Assembly (NCBI GenBank): GCA_022829145.1 | Contig: CM040750.1 | Coordinates: forward strand, 1,560,501 to 1,624,500 | Reading direction: 5' to 3' | Length of the DNA: 64,000 bases | Origin: Albula goreensis | Lineage: Eukaryota > Chordata > Actinopteri > Albuliformes > Albulidae | Shown here: positions 12,790 through 25,900 of the stretch, one piece after another | Layout of the letters: each line of letters starts with the position of its first letter | Position numbering within the stretch: position 1 is the stretch's first letter | Position numbers and translations under genes: made by a program | The notes under the pieces: generated by a model | Database searches by the model: none | What the model was told of the DNA's origin: nothing | Seen by the model: the letters and a program-made list of their open reading frames with translations, nothing else

Positions 12790-14029
12790 CAGGAACCCCT
12801 GCCTAGGTTACTAACAGTTCTATTCGAAAAAAGATTCATGAACTTAAATAAATAAATTAAGCGATAATATTTGTGCCCAATATTTGTTGCCACCCCTATT
12901 TTTTTAAACAAAAATAATTCATAGTAATCACAATTTTACATTGCCATATAATTGCAAAGTAACAACAACATAGATAATTAATCTATTTATAAACAGCTAA
13001 GCTATTGGTTATACAATTTTTTAGAGAAATGAAAAAATAGCCTCTGTTGTACATTTTGTTTATAAATTGAGGGCTGGAACAGGCCAGCGCCCCAGTCTTC
13101 AGCTCTACTATGGACACCATGGACAGGATGGATGGTGCATCTCAGGTGCCACAGCTGTTTTTGGGCAGTTGACCTGGTCATTAACCTGAGCTTGGGTTTG
13201 TTGTGACTTGGGAATATCATTTGATTTTCCAAGAAAGAAAAGAAAAGAATATTTTATTAATATAATATTTACATAAACTTGTAACCATGGGTGTATGTAA
13301 ATATTAAACCATATCTAGCCTAAATGTTCCTTCTTCAACGATCATGTCCATCAAGCTATCATCCAAAACACACTAAAGGTTATACAAAATCAAATCAAAT
13401 ACTTAATCATGTCCTGATTTCATGAATCTGGCAGTCCATAGAAACAAATCTGTGTGTTAAAAAACTGTGAGCGATCAGCTGAATGACGGCCACGTGAGAG
13501 CTGCACTGTGGCTGCCATCTTTCCACCTGCAGGAATGCCACCATATCCAAAACAAGAGCTTCCTGCAGGCATAGAGACTTCCTGTAACTGTCCTTCATAA
13601 AGTACTGGTATCAGCACTACCTGTCCACTCAAAATTACTCTACATCATTCAGGCGCCTGCATGTGCAGCATCACATTATCCATTAGTCAGATTGTGTACA
13701 ATGACAGTTTAACACCACCATAGTACATTGGGAACCTGAACTTAAGTCCTTCTCATATACCCTTTACTGTAGAATGGCAGTGTTACAGTACCGGTGGGAT
13801 GGGGCCCCCAGGAAATGCAGGCCAGTAATGGGGAGATTACACATTAGAGCATGCTCAGTTTCGATCGTGCATATCTCAGGAAATGTGGGCTCTGCTTTTA
13901 ATGCTTCCCTATGCGGCTCACACTAAATAGCCCCATGTGGGAAAAATAGGACAGTGCCGATTTCATAGACCGCTCACTCTATTCTCCTCTCCTGAAATTG
14001 AAGTGCTAAACTGCATGCGGCTCTGCGAC
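12790..14029. other. Single-copy DNA, no gene seen
   Basis: AT-rich sequence with no recognisable coding or RNA feature. Open frames of 62-76 codons on both strands appear random. Confidence 0.5.
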
Positions 14030-14600
14030 ATGTTTACCCAGACCAATTTGCGCGGGGGGAGAGAAGAGAGACGTCTGCGAATTATCATCGTTATGAGATT
14101 CTGGGGGACTGTCATCTGGAGATGAAAGTGCGAGAGTATCTGCAGAGTAAGCAAAAAAAAAAGGAGAGGGGAAGCAGGACTGGTTGGAGGCTAATCCTGT
14201 CAGATAGCCAGAAGCACAGGGACGCTACACAGCTGACAGCAGATTTAGCATATTAAGGGATACTTTCATGCTCCACAAGCGCGCAAGAGGCTCTGCCGTA
14301 ATTACGACGGTCAGCGCAGCTCCAAAGAACAGAAGGGTCCGGGTTTCTGTTTCGCTTTCCAGCTAAGTTAATTAGTGCATTCATCTTGGCCTGGCGGTGG
14401 TGACGGCCGCAGTACATAGTGGTAGCCGCCCCCATGGCCCGGCTGTTTCGGCCCGCGCTCTGATCTAAATGCAGGCCTTTCATCCAGGGATGTAATTTAA
14501 GAAAGTATTGCTCGCTCGCTCCTTCGGTTGATGGACAAAGTCTCAGATCATTGCAGGAAAGCTCTTCATAGCTGCCACAAAACCCCCAAGGCTCCAACGG
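14030..14600. promoter_or_regulatory. Candidate conserved non-coding element
   Basis: A block of complex, CpG-containing sequence stands out from its AT-rich surroundings. It includes TTAATTAG, CGTAATTACG and a GC-rich core around 14395-14460 (GGCGGTGGTGACGGCCGC). The minus strand carries a 114-codon frame with no recognised domain. Retained CpGs and homeodomain-type words in non-repetitive DNA are typical of vertebrate enhancers, but conservation cannot be tested here. Confidence 0.3.
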
Positions 14601-14606
14601 TTATGC

Positions 14607-14700
14607 TGTATCACTCATCCCTTTTGGTCTCTGACCGTGCCTCTGTCTCCATCTGTATCACTCATCCCTTTTGGTCTCTGACCCTGTCTCTGACTCCATT
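14607..14700. repeat. Tandem duplication, 47-bp unit, two copies
   Basis: The block TGTATCACTCATCCC followed by TTTTGGTCTCTGACC occurs twice, 47 bp apart. The second copy changes CCGTGCC to CCCTGTC. Confidence 0.9.
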
Positions 14701-15750
14701 CCTTGTCTCTGCTATGGAGTCTGAGAGCGTTGACTCAGGCAGACAGCACGGTCCAGCTGTCAGGTTCCAGTTTGAAGGTCCAAGGTGAGAGACATGATTA
14801 GCTAAAGCAACATGAGCATGATTACCATAATCTTTTCCACACAGATTCCAAGAGTCATACACAAACAAAACTGCACTTAGGTCTAGACACTACCTACAGT
14901 ACTCTGCCCCATTTCATGCTGATTTTTACAAAAAAATAATTTATTTGTTTTTTGAATGTACTTCTTTGTCTATTTTTTCTTCCCCAGTTTTGAATTGCTC
15001 TGCCTTCCACAACCACACAGCTCAAGCAGAGCGGGGAGGCATGCAAATTCCTCCAACAGACTCAGGAACCTCATGACCTCTGTTACTCATGGCAAACCAC
15101 TCTCCGTTCTGCAAACCAAAACCATGCCAAAACCATGCCAAAACCAAAATGGAGGCACCAGACAATCTCCTCACATAGCCATTATAACCAGTGAAATTAT
15201 TACACTTTAAAATTGTCATTTTTCAGAAGAAGAATTTATATAAGCAGAGAAGTTTATATAAGCTTTTATTCTTTATAACCCATTCAAAGAACATATCAGT
15301 GCCAGGCATGCACACATATCTGATACATCTTTAGGTCTTCTGTTTCAATTCAACACCCAGAAATCTAAGAGGAATGAGGTGTGGCAAAAAAAGTTTTTGT
15401 TTATTCCTCTTCATTGCTTGCTGCGCAGAAACTTAACAGACTCTGGCAAACAAACATGGCCATGTCGCGCTACATATTTTACTTTCAGGTTCAAACAAGC
15501 CCCCTATCTCATCTCAGGTATGAATATATGGAGTACTGGCAAATAGCATATTTCACATTCTGTCCCGAAGTGAACATTAAAGTCACTACTCTGGGGCTCT
15601 GTTTTCCCTTCTCTGTCAAGTAATTACAAACAAGGCGTAAATATCGCTGTCCAGATAAAACCATTCTGCACAGATGTCCTGTAAGAGCACCTACAATTCT
15701 GTTGTCATACAGTATTAAAGCCAGCCTGAACATATACACACATACAAACA
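14701..15750. other. Single-copy DNA before the 33-bp array
   Basis: No gene recognised. It includes a short direct repeat of CCATGCCAAAA near 15122-15145 and a duplicated TTTATATAAGC near 15235 and 15253. The last 30 bp are CA-rich and grade into the array. Confidence 0.5.
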
Positions 15751-18700
15751 TCATATCACATCCACACCAACACCATGACCCAATCATATCACGTCCACAC
15801 CAACACCATGACCCAATCATATCACATCCACACCAACACCATGACCCAATCATATCACGTCCACACCAACACCATGACCCAATCATATCACATCCACACC
15901 AACACCATGACCCAATCATATCACATCCACACCAACACCATATCACAATCATATCACATCCATACCCAATCATATCCATCCACCCAACACCATGACCCAA
16001 TCATATCACATCCACACCAACACCATGACCCAATCATATCACGTCCACACCAACACCATGACCCAATCATATCACATCCACACCAACACCATGACCCAAT
16101 CATATCACATCCACACCAACACCATGACCCAATCATATCACGTCCACACCAACACCATGACCCAATCATATCACGTCCACACCAACACCATGACCCAATC
16201 ATATCACATCCATACCAACACCATGACCCAATCATATCACATCCACACCAACACCATGACCCAATCATATCACGTCCACACCAACACCATGACCCAATCA
16301 TATCACATCCATACCAACACCATGACCCAATCATATCACGTCCACACCAACACCATGACCCAATCATATCACATCCACACCAACACCATGACCCAATCAT
16401 ATCACCTCCACACCAACACCATGACCCAATCATATCACATCCACACCAACACCATGACCCAATCATATCACATCCATACCAACACCATGACCCAATCATA
16501 TCACATCCACACCAACACCATGACCCAATCATATCACGTCCACACCAACACCATGACCCAATCATATCACATCCATACCAACACCATGACCCAATCATAT
16601 CACATCCACACCAACACCATGACCCAATCATATCACGTCCACACCAACACCATGACCCAATCATATCATGACCAAATCAACACCATGACCCAATCATATC
16701 ACATCCACACCAACACCATGACCCAATCATATCACATCCACACCAACACCATGACCCAATCATATCACATCCACATCAACACCATGACCCAATCATATCA
16801 CGTCCACATCAACACCATGACCCAATCATATCACATCCACACCAACACCATGACCCAATCATATCACGTCCACACCAACACCATGACCCAATCATATCAC
16901 ATCCACACCAACACCATGACCCAATCATATCACATCCACACCAACACCATGACCCAATCATATCACTTCCACCATGACCCAATCATATCACGTCCACACC
17001 AACACCATGACCCAATCATATCACATCCACACCAACACCATGACCCAATCATATCACGTCCACACCAACACCATGACCCAATCATATCACGTCCACACCA
17101 ACACCATGACCCAATCATATCACATCCACACCAACACCATGACCCAATCATATCATCCACACCAACACCATGACCCAATCATATCACACCAACACCATGA
17201 CCCAATCATATCACATCAACACCATGACCCAATCATATCACGTCCACACCACACCATGACCCAATCAACACCATGACCCAATCATATCACATCCACACCA
17301 ACACCATGACCCAATCATATCACGTCCCAATCATATCAACACCATGACCCAATCATATCACACACCAACACCATGACCCAATCATATCACATCCACACCA
17401 ACACCATGACCCAATCATATCACATCCACACCAACACCATGACCCAATCATATCACGTCCACACCAACACCATGACCCAATCATATCACATCCACACCAA
17501 CACCATGACCCAATCATATCACATCCACACCAACACCATGACCCAATCATATCACATCCACACCAACACCATGACCCAATCATATCACGTCCACACCAAC
17601 ACCATGACCCAATCATATCACATCCACACCAACACCATGACCCAATCATATCACATCCCACACCAACACCGCCCAATCATATCACATCCACACCAACACC
17701 ATGACCCAATCATATCACGTCCACATCAACACCATGACCCAATCATATCACGTCCACATCAACACCATGACCCAATCATATCACATCCACACCAACACCA
17801 TGACCCAATCATATCACGTCCACACCAACACCATGACCCAATCATATCACGTCACACCAACACCATGACCCAATCATATCACATCCACACCAACACCATG
17901 ACCCAATCATATCACATCCACACCAACACCATGACCCAATCATATCACGTCCACATCAACACCATGACCCAATCATATCACGTCCACACCAACACCATGA
18001 CCCAATCATATCATCCACCAACACCATGACCCAATCATATCGCCCAATCATATCACGTCCAACCATGACATCCATATCACACCGCGGCCAATCATATCAC
18101 TTCCACCGCTGACCCAATCATCCAATCATATCACATCCACCACACCGCTGACCCAATGACCCAATCATATCACGTCCACACCAACACCATGACCCAATCA
18201 TATCATCACACCAACACCATGACCCAATCATATCACGTCCACACCAACACCATGACCCAATCATATCACATCCACACCAACACCATGACCCAATCATATC
18301 ACATCCACACCAACACCATGACCCAATCATATCACCACACCAACACCATGACCCAATCATATCACATCCACACCAACACCATGACCCAATCATATCACGT
18401 CCACACCAACACCATGACCAATCATATCACGTCACACCAACACCATGACCCAATCATATCACATCCACACTCAACACCATGACCCAATCATATCACGCCT
18501 AACTCACACCAACACCATGACCCAATCATATCACGTCCACACCACACCATGACCCAATCATATCACATCCACACCAACACCATGACCCAATCATATCATG
18601 TCACATCAACACCATGACCCAATCATATCACGTCACATCACACCAACCCAATCATATCACGTCCACACCAACACCATGACCCAATCATGTCACATCCACA

Positions 18701-18942
18701 CCAACACCATCACCCAATCATATCACGTCCACACCAACACCATGAACCAATCATATCACATCCACACCAACACCATGACCCAATCATATCACGTCCACAC
18801 CAACACCATGACCCAATCATATCACGTCCACACCAACACCATGACCCAATCATATCACGTCCACACCAACAGCATGACCCAATCATATCACGTCCACACC
18901 AACACCATGACCCAATCATATCACGTCCACATCAACATCATG
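15751..18942. repeat. Large minisatellite, 33-bp unit, ~95 copies
   Basis: The unit reads CATGACCCAATCATATCAC, then A or G, then TCCACACCAACAC. It is almost free of G on the plus strand. The A/G site is a CpG/CpA alternation and is the commonest difference between units. Because 33 is a multiple of three, long frames are open on both strands (up to 393 codons, an 11-residue Thr/Gln/Ser/Tyr/His repeat on plus). There is no unique N-terminus or splice context to suggest a protein. Units are regular up to about 17150. They are then truncated or scrambled in patches at about 17150-17345, 18010-18165 and 18400-18660, with partial units fused. Confidence 0.98.
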
Positions 18943-19098
18943 AGAATGCACATACACACACCCATATCACAAATACTGTACATATGCATTCATGCACACA
19001 TACATACACACCCGTATCACAAATACATATGCATACATACACACACATTCATATCACAAATACATATGCCTACATACACACACACACATACATGCACA
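18943..19098. repeat. Degenerate CA-rich repeat flanking the 33-bp array
   Basis: Three imperfect copies of a segment containing TATCACAAATAC and ACATATGC occur at about 18965, 19015 and 19052, joined by CA/TACA dinucleotide-like runs. The shared word CATATCAC suggests a decayed edge of the neighbouring array or a shared founder sequence. Confidence 0.7.
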
Positions 19099-19468
19099 GA
19101 GATTAATGAATAGTGAAACAGAACTCTGCACAATTCATACATATTAACATGATCAAATGTCTTGGCTTTCTATTGAGGTAGGAGGTTCATATGCAGTTCA
19201 GGAGAGAAAGGTTGAGAAAGTTTTAAAACAAGGAAAGGGAAGTTTGGTTCAAAGATTAAAATGGATCTGATAAGCAAATTAGAGTACAAGTTAAGGAAAC
19301 CTCATTCAGCGCCAGTTTAACTGACATGAGGCCCCTGTCTGCTTGAAGGCCTTTTCTACATGCAGTAATTCTCAGTATCACCACTTCAGGAAATTCTCTC
19401 TCTCAAGCTCTCCAGAGAGCAAACCCAATGATACCAAGTTAGAAGTGGAGTGCAAACTCCATCTTGTC
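19099..19468. other. Single-copy spacer between arrays
   Basis: AT-rich spacer of about 370 bp between the 33-bp and 30-bp arrays. A let-7-like string near 19173 was checked and rejected. No gene is visible. Confidence 0.5.
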
Positions 19469-20429
19469 CATGACAGGCAGGCCTACCTTCTCTGCGCTCA
19501 TGACAGGCAGTCCTACCTTCACTGCATTCATGACAGGCAGTCCTACCTTCACTGCGCTCATGACAGGCAGTCCTACCTTCACTGCGCTCATGACAGGCAG
19601 TCCTACCTTCACTGCGCTCATGACAGGCAGGCCTACCTTCACTGCGCTCATGACAGGCAGTCCTACCTTCACTGTGCTCATGACAGGCAGTCCTACCTTC
19701 ACTGCGCTCATGACAGGCAGGCCTACCTTCACTGCATTCATGACAGGCAGTCCTACCTTCACTGCGCTCATGACAGGCAGTCCTACCTTCACTGCATTCA
19801 TGACAGGCAGTCCTACCTTCACTGAATTCATGACAGGCAGTCCTACCTTCACTGCGTTCATGACAGGCAGTCCTACCTTCACTGCGTTCATGACAGGCAG
19901 TCCTACCTTCACTGCGTTCATGACAGGCAGTCCTACCTTCACTGCGCTCATGACAGGCAGTCCTACCTTCACTGCGCTCATGACAGGCAGGCCTACCTTC
20001 ACTGCATTCATGACAGGCAGTCCTACCTTCACTACGCTCATGACAGGCAGTCCTACCTTCACTGCGCTCATGACAGGCAGTCCTACCTTCACTGCGCTCA
20101 TGACAGGCAGTCCTACCTTCACTGCGCTCATGACAGGCAGGCCTACCTTCACTGCATTCATGACAGGCAGTCCTACCTTCACTGAATTCATGACAGGCAG
20201 TCCTACCTTCACCGCGTTCATGACAGGCAGTCCTACCTTCACTGCGCTCATGACAGGCAGTCCTTCCTTCACTGCGCTCATGACAGGCAGTCCTACCTTC
20301 ACTGCGTTCATGACAGGCAGTCCTACCTTCACTGCGTTCATGACAGGCAGTCCTACCTTCACTGCATTCATGACAGGCAGTCCTACCTTCACTGCATTCA
20401 TGACAGGCAGTCCTACCTTCACTGCGTTC
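19469..20429. repeat. Minisatellite, 30-bp unit, 32 copies in perfect register
   Basis: The unit reads TGACAGGCAG, T or G, CCTACCTTCACTG, then a variable end (CGCTCA, CATTCA, CGTTCA or AATTCA). All 32 units are exactly 30 bp, with no insertion or deletion over 960 bp. Three frames exceed 320 codons: one on plus with a 10-residue Met-Thr-Gly-Ser/Arg-Pro-Thr-Phe-Thr-Ala repeat, and two on minus. Having several frames open together argues for periodicity rather than coding. Two units (about 19824 and 20184) contain GAATTC, each followed by a CGTT-type unit, which suggests block duplication inside the array. Confidence 0.97.
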
Positions 20430-20747
20430 CATTTCCCTCCTTCATCGCTGCAGACAGAAAGCTGCTCCCAGTATCCAGTATGTGGTGACCCCTACCCTTG
20501 TTCATTTGAACTCCACCCTGAAAAATAAAAAACACTGTGAGGGCCAAAATTACATTAATTAATTCCACCTACACTCACTGTTAGATCTTCAGAGTAGACA
20601 TTTTATTATTACACTGACACACACGAGCTGACATGTTACAGCGGGCCCGGCTTATTCTGCTATCTCAGTCTGAAACCGCAGAGCCAACCAAACGCAGAAA
20701 TTATGTGAGTCAGCACTGAGCCTTTGGTGATGAAAACAGAGAGCTAT
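20430..20747. other. Single-copy spacer between arrays
   Basis: About 320 bp of unique sequence separate the 30-bp and 26-bp arrays. No gene or RNA is seen. Confidence 0.5.
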
Positions 20748-21291
20748 TGCAGGTAGCATGGATATGCAGTGTCTGCAGGTAGCATGGACGCACAGTGTCT
20801 GCAGGTAGCATGGACGCACAGTGTCTGCAGGTAGCATGGACACACAGTGTCTGCAGGTAGCATGGACGCACAGTGTCTGCAGATAGCATGGACGCACAGT
20901 GTCTGTAGGTAGCATGGATATGCAGTGTCTGCAGGTAGCATGGACGCACAGTGTCTGCAGATAGCATGGACGCACAGTGTCTGCAGGTAGCATGGACGCA
21001 CAGTGTCTGCAGGTAGCATGGACGCACAGTGTCAGTGTCTGTCTGCAGGTAGCATGGACGCACAGTGTCTGTAGGTAGCATGGATATGCAGTGTCTGCAG
21101 GTAGAATGGACGCACAGTGTCTGCAGGTAGCATTGATAGGCAATGTCTGCAGGTAGCATGGACGCACAGTGTCTGCAGATAGCATGGACGCACAGTGTCT
21201 GCAGGTAGCATGGATATGCAGTGTCTGCGGGTAGCATGGACGCACAGAGTCTGCAGGTAGCATGGATATGCAGTGTCTGCAGGAAGCATTG
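20748..21291. repeat. Minisatellite, 26-bp unit, ~21 copies
   Basis: The unit is TGCAGGTAGCATGGACGCAC followed by AGTGTC. Variants include GATATGC or GACACAC for GACGCAC, and TGTAGG or TGCAGAT. Most units contain CTGCAG. One unit near 21030 carries a short extra CAGTGTCTG. The period is not a multiple of three, yet all three minus-strand frames are open (up to 203 codons). This gives Cys/His/Leu-rich repeats that look zinc-finger-like but lack the spacing of any zinc finger. Confidence 0.96.
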
Positions 21292-22480
21292 ATTAAAATC
21301 CTGCCCTGCTCTCATCTAGGGTGGTCAAGGTGAATAAACACCTACCCATCTACATGGGGAACAGAAAGTGGTAGGAACTGAGCACCATTGAACATGAAAA
21401 TAATCAGAACTATGGCATGTAGGCACGAGTTCCAGAGGCTGGACGATAAAATAAACAAATCCTAACAAGTTGGGACAAATTTGTTTTGGCTGTGCGACTG
21501 CCTGCTCAGACGGCCTGCCACTCTGGAAGAGCGATGAGATGAAAAAGATAGCGTGGTTCAGCATAAGTCAGGGGGTCCATGTGGATGTCAGCCAGAGGAA
21601 TTCTTCATCAATGGCAGTGTAACTCAGCATACCTGCCTCTGCCATTCTAAATGAACGAACCAACCACTTCATAAAATGTGATATATGTCACCAGACACTA
21701 GAAGCCTGCATTATATGGTACAATGTGTAGCAAAATTTACATCACGGTCATGCACAACAAGAAGCACAACCTGTAAAAAAAGAAAAAAATAACATCTTAT
21801 GTACTTTAATATTTCATACAGTAAGTAAACTTTCAGAAACACTGCCTGGTACTCCACATTTATGTTTGAGCACAATTTATTACGGATACAGAAACAAGGC
21901 AAAAACTAATTCTGTACATAGGCAAAAAGCAGGGAGAAGCAGGGATATTTTTTCTGGCAATCTGATATACAGACAGGTCTTTTGACAAAGACTTCAGTGA
22001 TGACAGACAAACCGATCTCATCACCATTAAAATTATTTAAAAATCAATCTGAAATATATTCCCGTTTCATCTGGTACAATCAGAGAAAGTGGAGGAGTAA
22101 TGCTAGACATCCTAAATTCCAAAGTTGTGCTCTTAAATGTCAATTTTTCTAAGTACAGAAAACACCTCAAACAGTACTGAATGATCAAAACCTGTCAACA
22201 TGAAACCCTTATTGTCAGTCTGAAACCCCTGCCTTCAACCATGTTTTTCCAAAAGGCCTTCATTTTAAAAAGCAACCCTTCTGGCCCAGAATTTTTCTAG
22301 TCTGTATTTTTACATTCATCCACGCATACATCTTCCTGTCTACGCTTGAGAGACGTCATGTCAATGAAAGGGGAAACTCATGCTACGGAAACAAAACAAT
22401 GTCCTACTCCGACAAAAAAAGGGTGTAGGCAAGCTTTTGTTGAATAAACAGCACGAAAAAGGACCAAAATGGCGAACTCC
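21292..22480. other. Single-copy DNA, no gene seen
   Basis: Mostly AT-rich sequence without recognisable features. Frames of 63-79 codons look random. Confidence 0.5.
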
Positions 22481-22960
22481 ACCCTAATCAGTGAGTGAGC
22501 GGGAGGAAGTGAGGACTGGTGTGACACTTTCCCCGCAGAAAATTGGGATGTCTTCCAGGGGAGTCTAATTACACGTCTGGTGCTCTCGGCGCACGGGCCG
22601 GTGACAGCAGGTGAAAGCCAGGCCCTGGTTTTTGGGGGTGAATTTAGATTCGTTTTCTTCCCAGAATGTGAGCATCTATGGCGCTCAAGATACGCTCGGC
22701 TTCCTCGTGCGAGAGCGGTGCGAGTGTTTACAGATTCTCTCAGTCCCTGTCAATCCTCTGTCAGCGTGTCAGGTAGTTATTGTGCTGAATGGGCGCACTG
22801 GCAGCCAAGCTGATTATTTATTTAAAAACTCCCAGGAAAAAGTCCAGCATCGCTCTCTTTCCAAGGTCATCATTTTCGGGGGTGGCGCTATGTCGCCAGA
22901 AAGCCGCTGCGTTAGGGGGCCCGTATAAATAAGTCCGCATTAAAATATCCCGACAGCCAC
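22481..22960. promoter_or_regulatory. Candidate conserved non-coding element
   Basis: A CpG-containing, complex block lies within AT-rich DNA. It includes CTAATTACAC, GCTGATTATTTATT, CAAGGTCATC (a nuclear-receptor half-site) and TATAAATAAG near the 3' end. Overlapping plus-strand frames of 77 and 105 codons show no known domain. The texture resembles deeply conserved enhancers. Conservation is untested. Confidence 0.3.
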
Positions 22961-25900
22961 AATAAAGAACACATACACTCACAAGCAGGTACACGTGTAT
23001 AGGCAGTGATTCTTAAGGTATATGAATGACATTATTTCATTTTCCTCCCTCTCCCGAAATCTATTTTCATATGGCTTTCCACTCTCGGCCCTTTTATTGC
23101 AGAAATAAAACATCTGAACTCCAGAAACGAACCCTAATGACTAATCCCCTTGCTCTGCTCTACTTCCTTTAATGCGGCTAAAAAAGAAATGCACTTCAAG
23201 ACAAAATGCACATTCTTATATATGTAATATATGTATTAGAGAGATAGATATGAGATAGAGATTTGGATCTTCATTCTGAGTCATTCTTTACCGTAATTGA
23301 GAGTGGAGGTGTGCAGCCTGCAGTTGGAATATTGTAATAATAATAAACGTTTTTATATTGCTCATTTATATGGAAAATCCATACCATTGCTCTCCGCAAT
23401 CACAAAGCAATGAAAATATATAACACACAGATATATGTACTGTGCAATATGCAGTTTCCATTGGAAGAGGAATAGATGTATTCATCACAATGCAGTTACA
23501 CTTTTAAATGAACAATAGTGTGGCATGCTCTGAAAATGAAACGGTTTATCTTCATTTTCGCAGATATATTTTCAGCTAGATTTCAATGCAGCTAGGAGGA
23601 GGATATTTTCTGTGGTAAGAAGTGGAATCACACATGTGCCATGACAGACAAATTGAGCACAGAATATCTTTTTGATTTTTTTTTCTTCTTACATATTCTA
23701 AATTAACACACACACACACACACACACACATTTATATAAAAACATTATCTAGATGGAATACATATGGCCCATTTGATTGCATAGTGTTTCAGGTTTCCAA
23801 TACTGTAGCAAATGCTGGACTGGCTGTTTATCGATGTCAGTCCTTGCTATATTACCCACTCAGCTCTGCTGCAGTACGATCTTATATGCAGTATGATCTT
23901 ATAAACTTGGATCAAGTGGGTATGTCTAAATCCAGCTACACAGCAGTGTATATAAATAAAAGTGAGGCAAGAAAACTTGACAGTGAAATCAGTGAAGTCA
24001 TGAGGATACAGGACTGTCAATCAACTGACAATGTAAAAAAAAAAAAAAATTGCCAACACAGTTGTGGTAACAAATCCTTGTAACTATCAAGACCAAATCT
24101 GACAGGGCAAAACAGGCCACATGGCAAGAAAATATTCTTTATTTATTAATAAAGGAATTAATATTTATTAATAAGATGTATTTAACCAGTAAATCTCACT
24201 GAGATTGATATGTCTTTTTCAAGATGAGTCTGCCTGTTATATTAGCCTGTGTAAGAGTGGCAAGGCCAGAGGTACCCTCAGTTATTTAGAGTGAATCGGA
24301 TGAGCAGTGACATAACATGTTCTGTCTGAGATTCACAGGAACACATGGTGAAGTAGATCAAATCGGTCACAATGAGCCACTATGGTTCTAACAGGGACTC
24401 AACACCTCGGTGCATAAACCTGAGTGGGTGTCAAGTCATTGATGGGACATGGTGTAAGGTCTCAACACCAAAATGATCAAGTACACATGCACTCAATACA
24501 TTAGTCTTCAATTGGTACATTGTACACGGAGATGTTTTCTGGCCCAGGTATTTTATTATATGAACCAGTCAACTGTAATTAATCAATAATCTTCCGGCTA
24601 ACAATGCATTTATTATGGTCACAGCATTCTATTCAAGTGTACAACTAACCTTACAGGGAGAAATCTTAAAATAATAACACAAAAGAGTTTTGACCTGCCT
24701 ATTCTACATGGGTATTATTCACAAAAATAGCATTTATTTGCATTCTGCACAAAGGGCCACCAAACAGAAGGGGTCACATTTCTATGCAGAGCAATATCTG
24801 TAAGATCTCCAGGTCACACCACAGTCAGTCAGTCCTGTGAATCTGCAAACCCCCAGCAAAGGGCCCGCTACACTGAACATGGATGTCTTGTGTGTTTTTT
24901 TTAATGGTAATACCAAATATACTTTTTTCTTAACCAGTCATTCAATGTATGTTAATGATAAATTTATCCACAGGAAAATATACCTTTCCGCTATTAGCCA
25001 CTTTCTTAGAAAACACCTTTTGTCACAGTGTTGTTAAATGCTTCAGTTTTTTCTCGTGTAAACATGAAAACAGTCTTTACAAAGGACATTTAAGGTAAAA
25101 AACCTTGCTGAAGGGTGTTCTTTTCTATTCTTTATTCAATTAATTCAATTAATTATTTTCTCTAATGGCTATACACCACAATCGACATGATGCGCACATC
25201 TGCGTGTGCAGAATGCTGATGGGGAGGGTAGGGGTGCCTCTCAGAGCATTTTAAACCTGGGGACTGACACCGTGTGTGAGGCTTTGACTAGAGGACATTT
25301 ACATGTTAAAAAGCCACCACCACCAATGCAAAACAATCACGCTTAAAATTCATGGCAGTTAACAACTGCACAAACCATATCACCTGATCAAAATTATGTG
25401 ACATATACCTCCTTTAAAAAGTCATGTCAAAAAAAATTGTAATAACTGCATGCAGCTAGGTTTGTAGGGCAGCTCACAGCTTTGCAACCACAACTGACTA
25501 AATTATAAATACTGGGATATAATACAGTAATAATTACATTCATCTCATAGATTAAAAGAAGACCCACACACAGAACAAAAAAGAGAGACAAGTTCATTGC
25601 AAGGACTAAGAAAAACCGTAGCCCTTTTGCTGAGAGAAGTATTTTTTGTGAGTTTTCCCTCTTGACAGAAGCAAGACATGACCTGCTAGCGTGTATGTAT
25701 GTCACCGCTAATTTTGTGCTCTCATCTCTGGGAACGTGACGAGCTGCAGGGAGCATCAGCGCGCTCATCTCTCATGGTTATACCGCAAACCAGCTTCACA
25801 GAACATCAAGGCGCTTAGAAGCAGTAAACCGCCTGTGCTCACCATAGCCTGCTTACCCCGTACTTCGGATTCTAGAGTATGAGGCCTTGTGGACCTGGAA

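Noticed and set aside
15775-18029. Open frames up to 393 codons with an 11-residue repeat, suggesting a repetitive protein
   Set aside because: The 33-bp period keeps frames open on both strands. There is no unique terminus, splice context or codon-position bias, and frames shift at scrambled patches.
19173-19194. let-7-like string TGAGGTAGGAGGTT
   Set aside because: The first eight bases match the let-7 seed, but later bases diverge and no complementary arm exists within 100 bp to form a precursor hairpin.
19386-20528. Three overlapping frames of 327-354 codons on both strands
   Set aside because: All arise from a 30-bp stop-free unit. Simultaneous openness in several frames indicates periodicity rather than coding.
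15751-21291. Regular repeats reminiscent of a CRISPR array
   Set aside because: Units are directly contiguous with no unique spacers, no cas genes are present, and the context is vertebrate non-coding DNA.
20652-21315. Cys/His-rich minus-strand frames resembling zinc fingers
   Set aside because: The Cys and His spacing repeats every 26 residues (78 bp) and does not match C2H2 or other finger patterns. All three frames are open because of the 26-bp unit.
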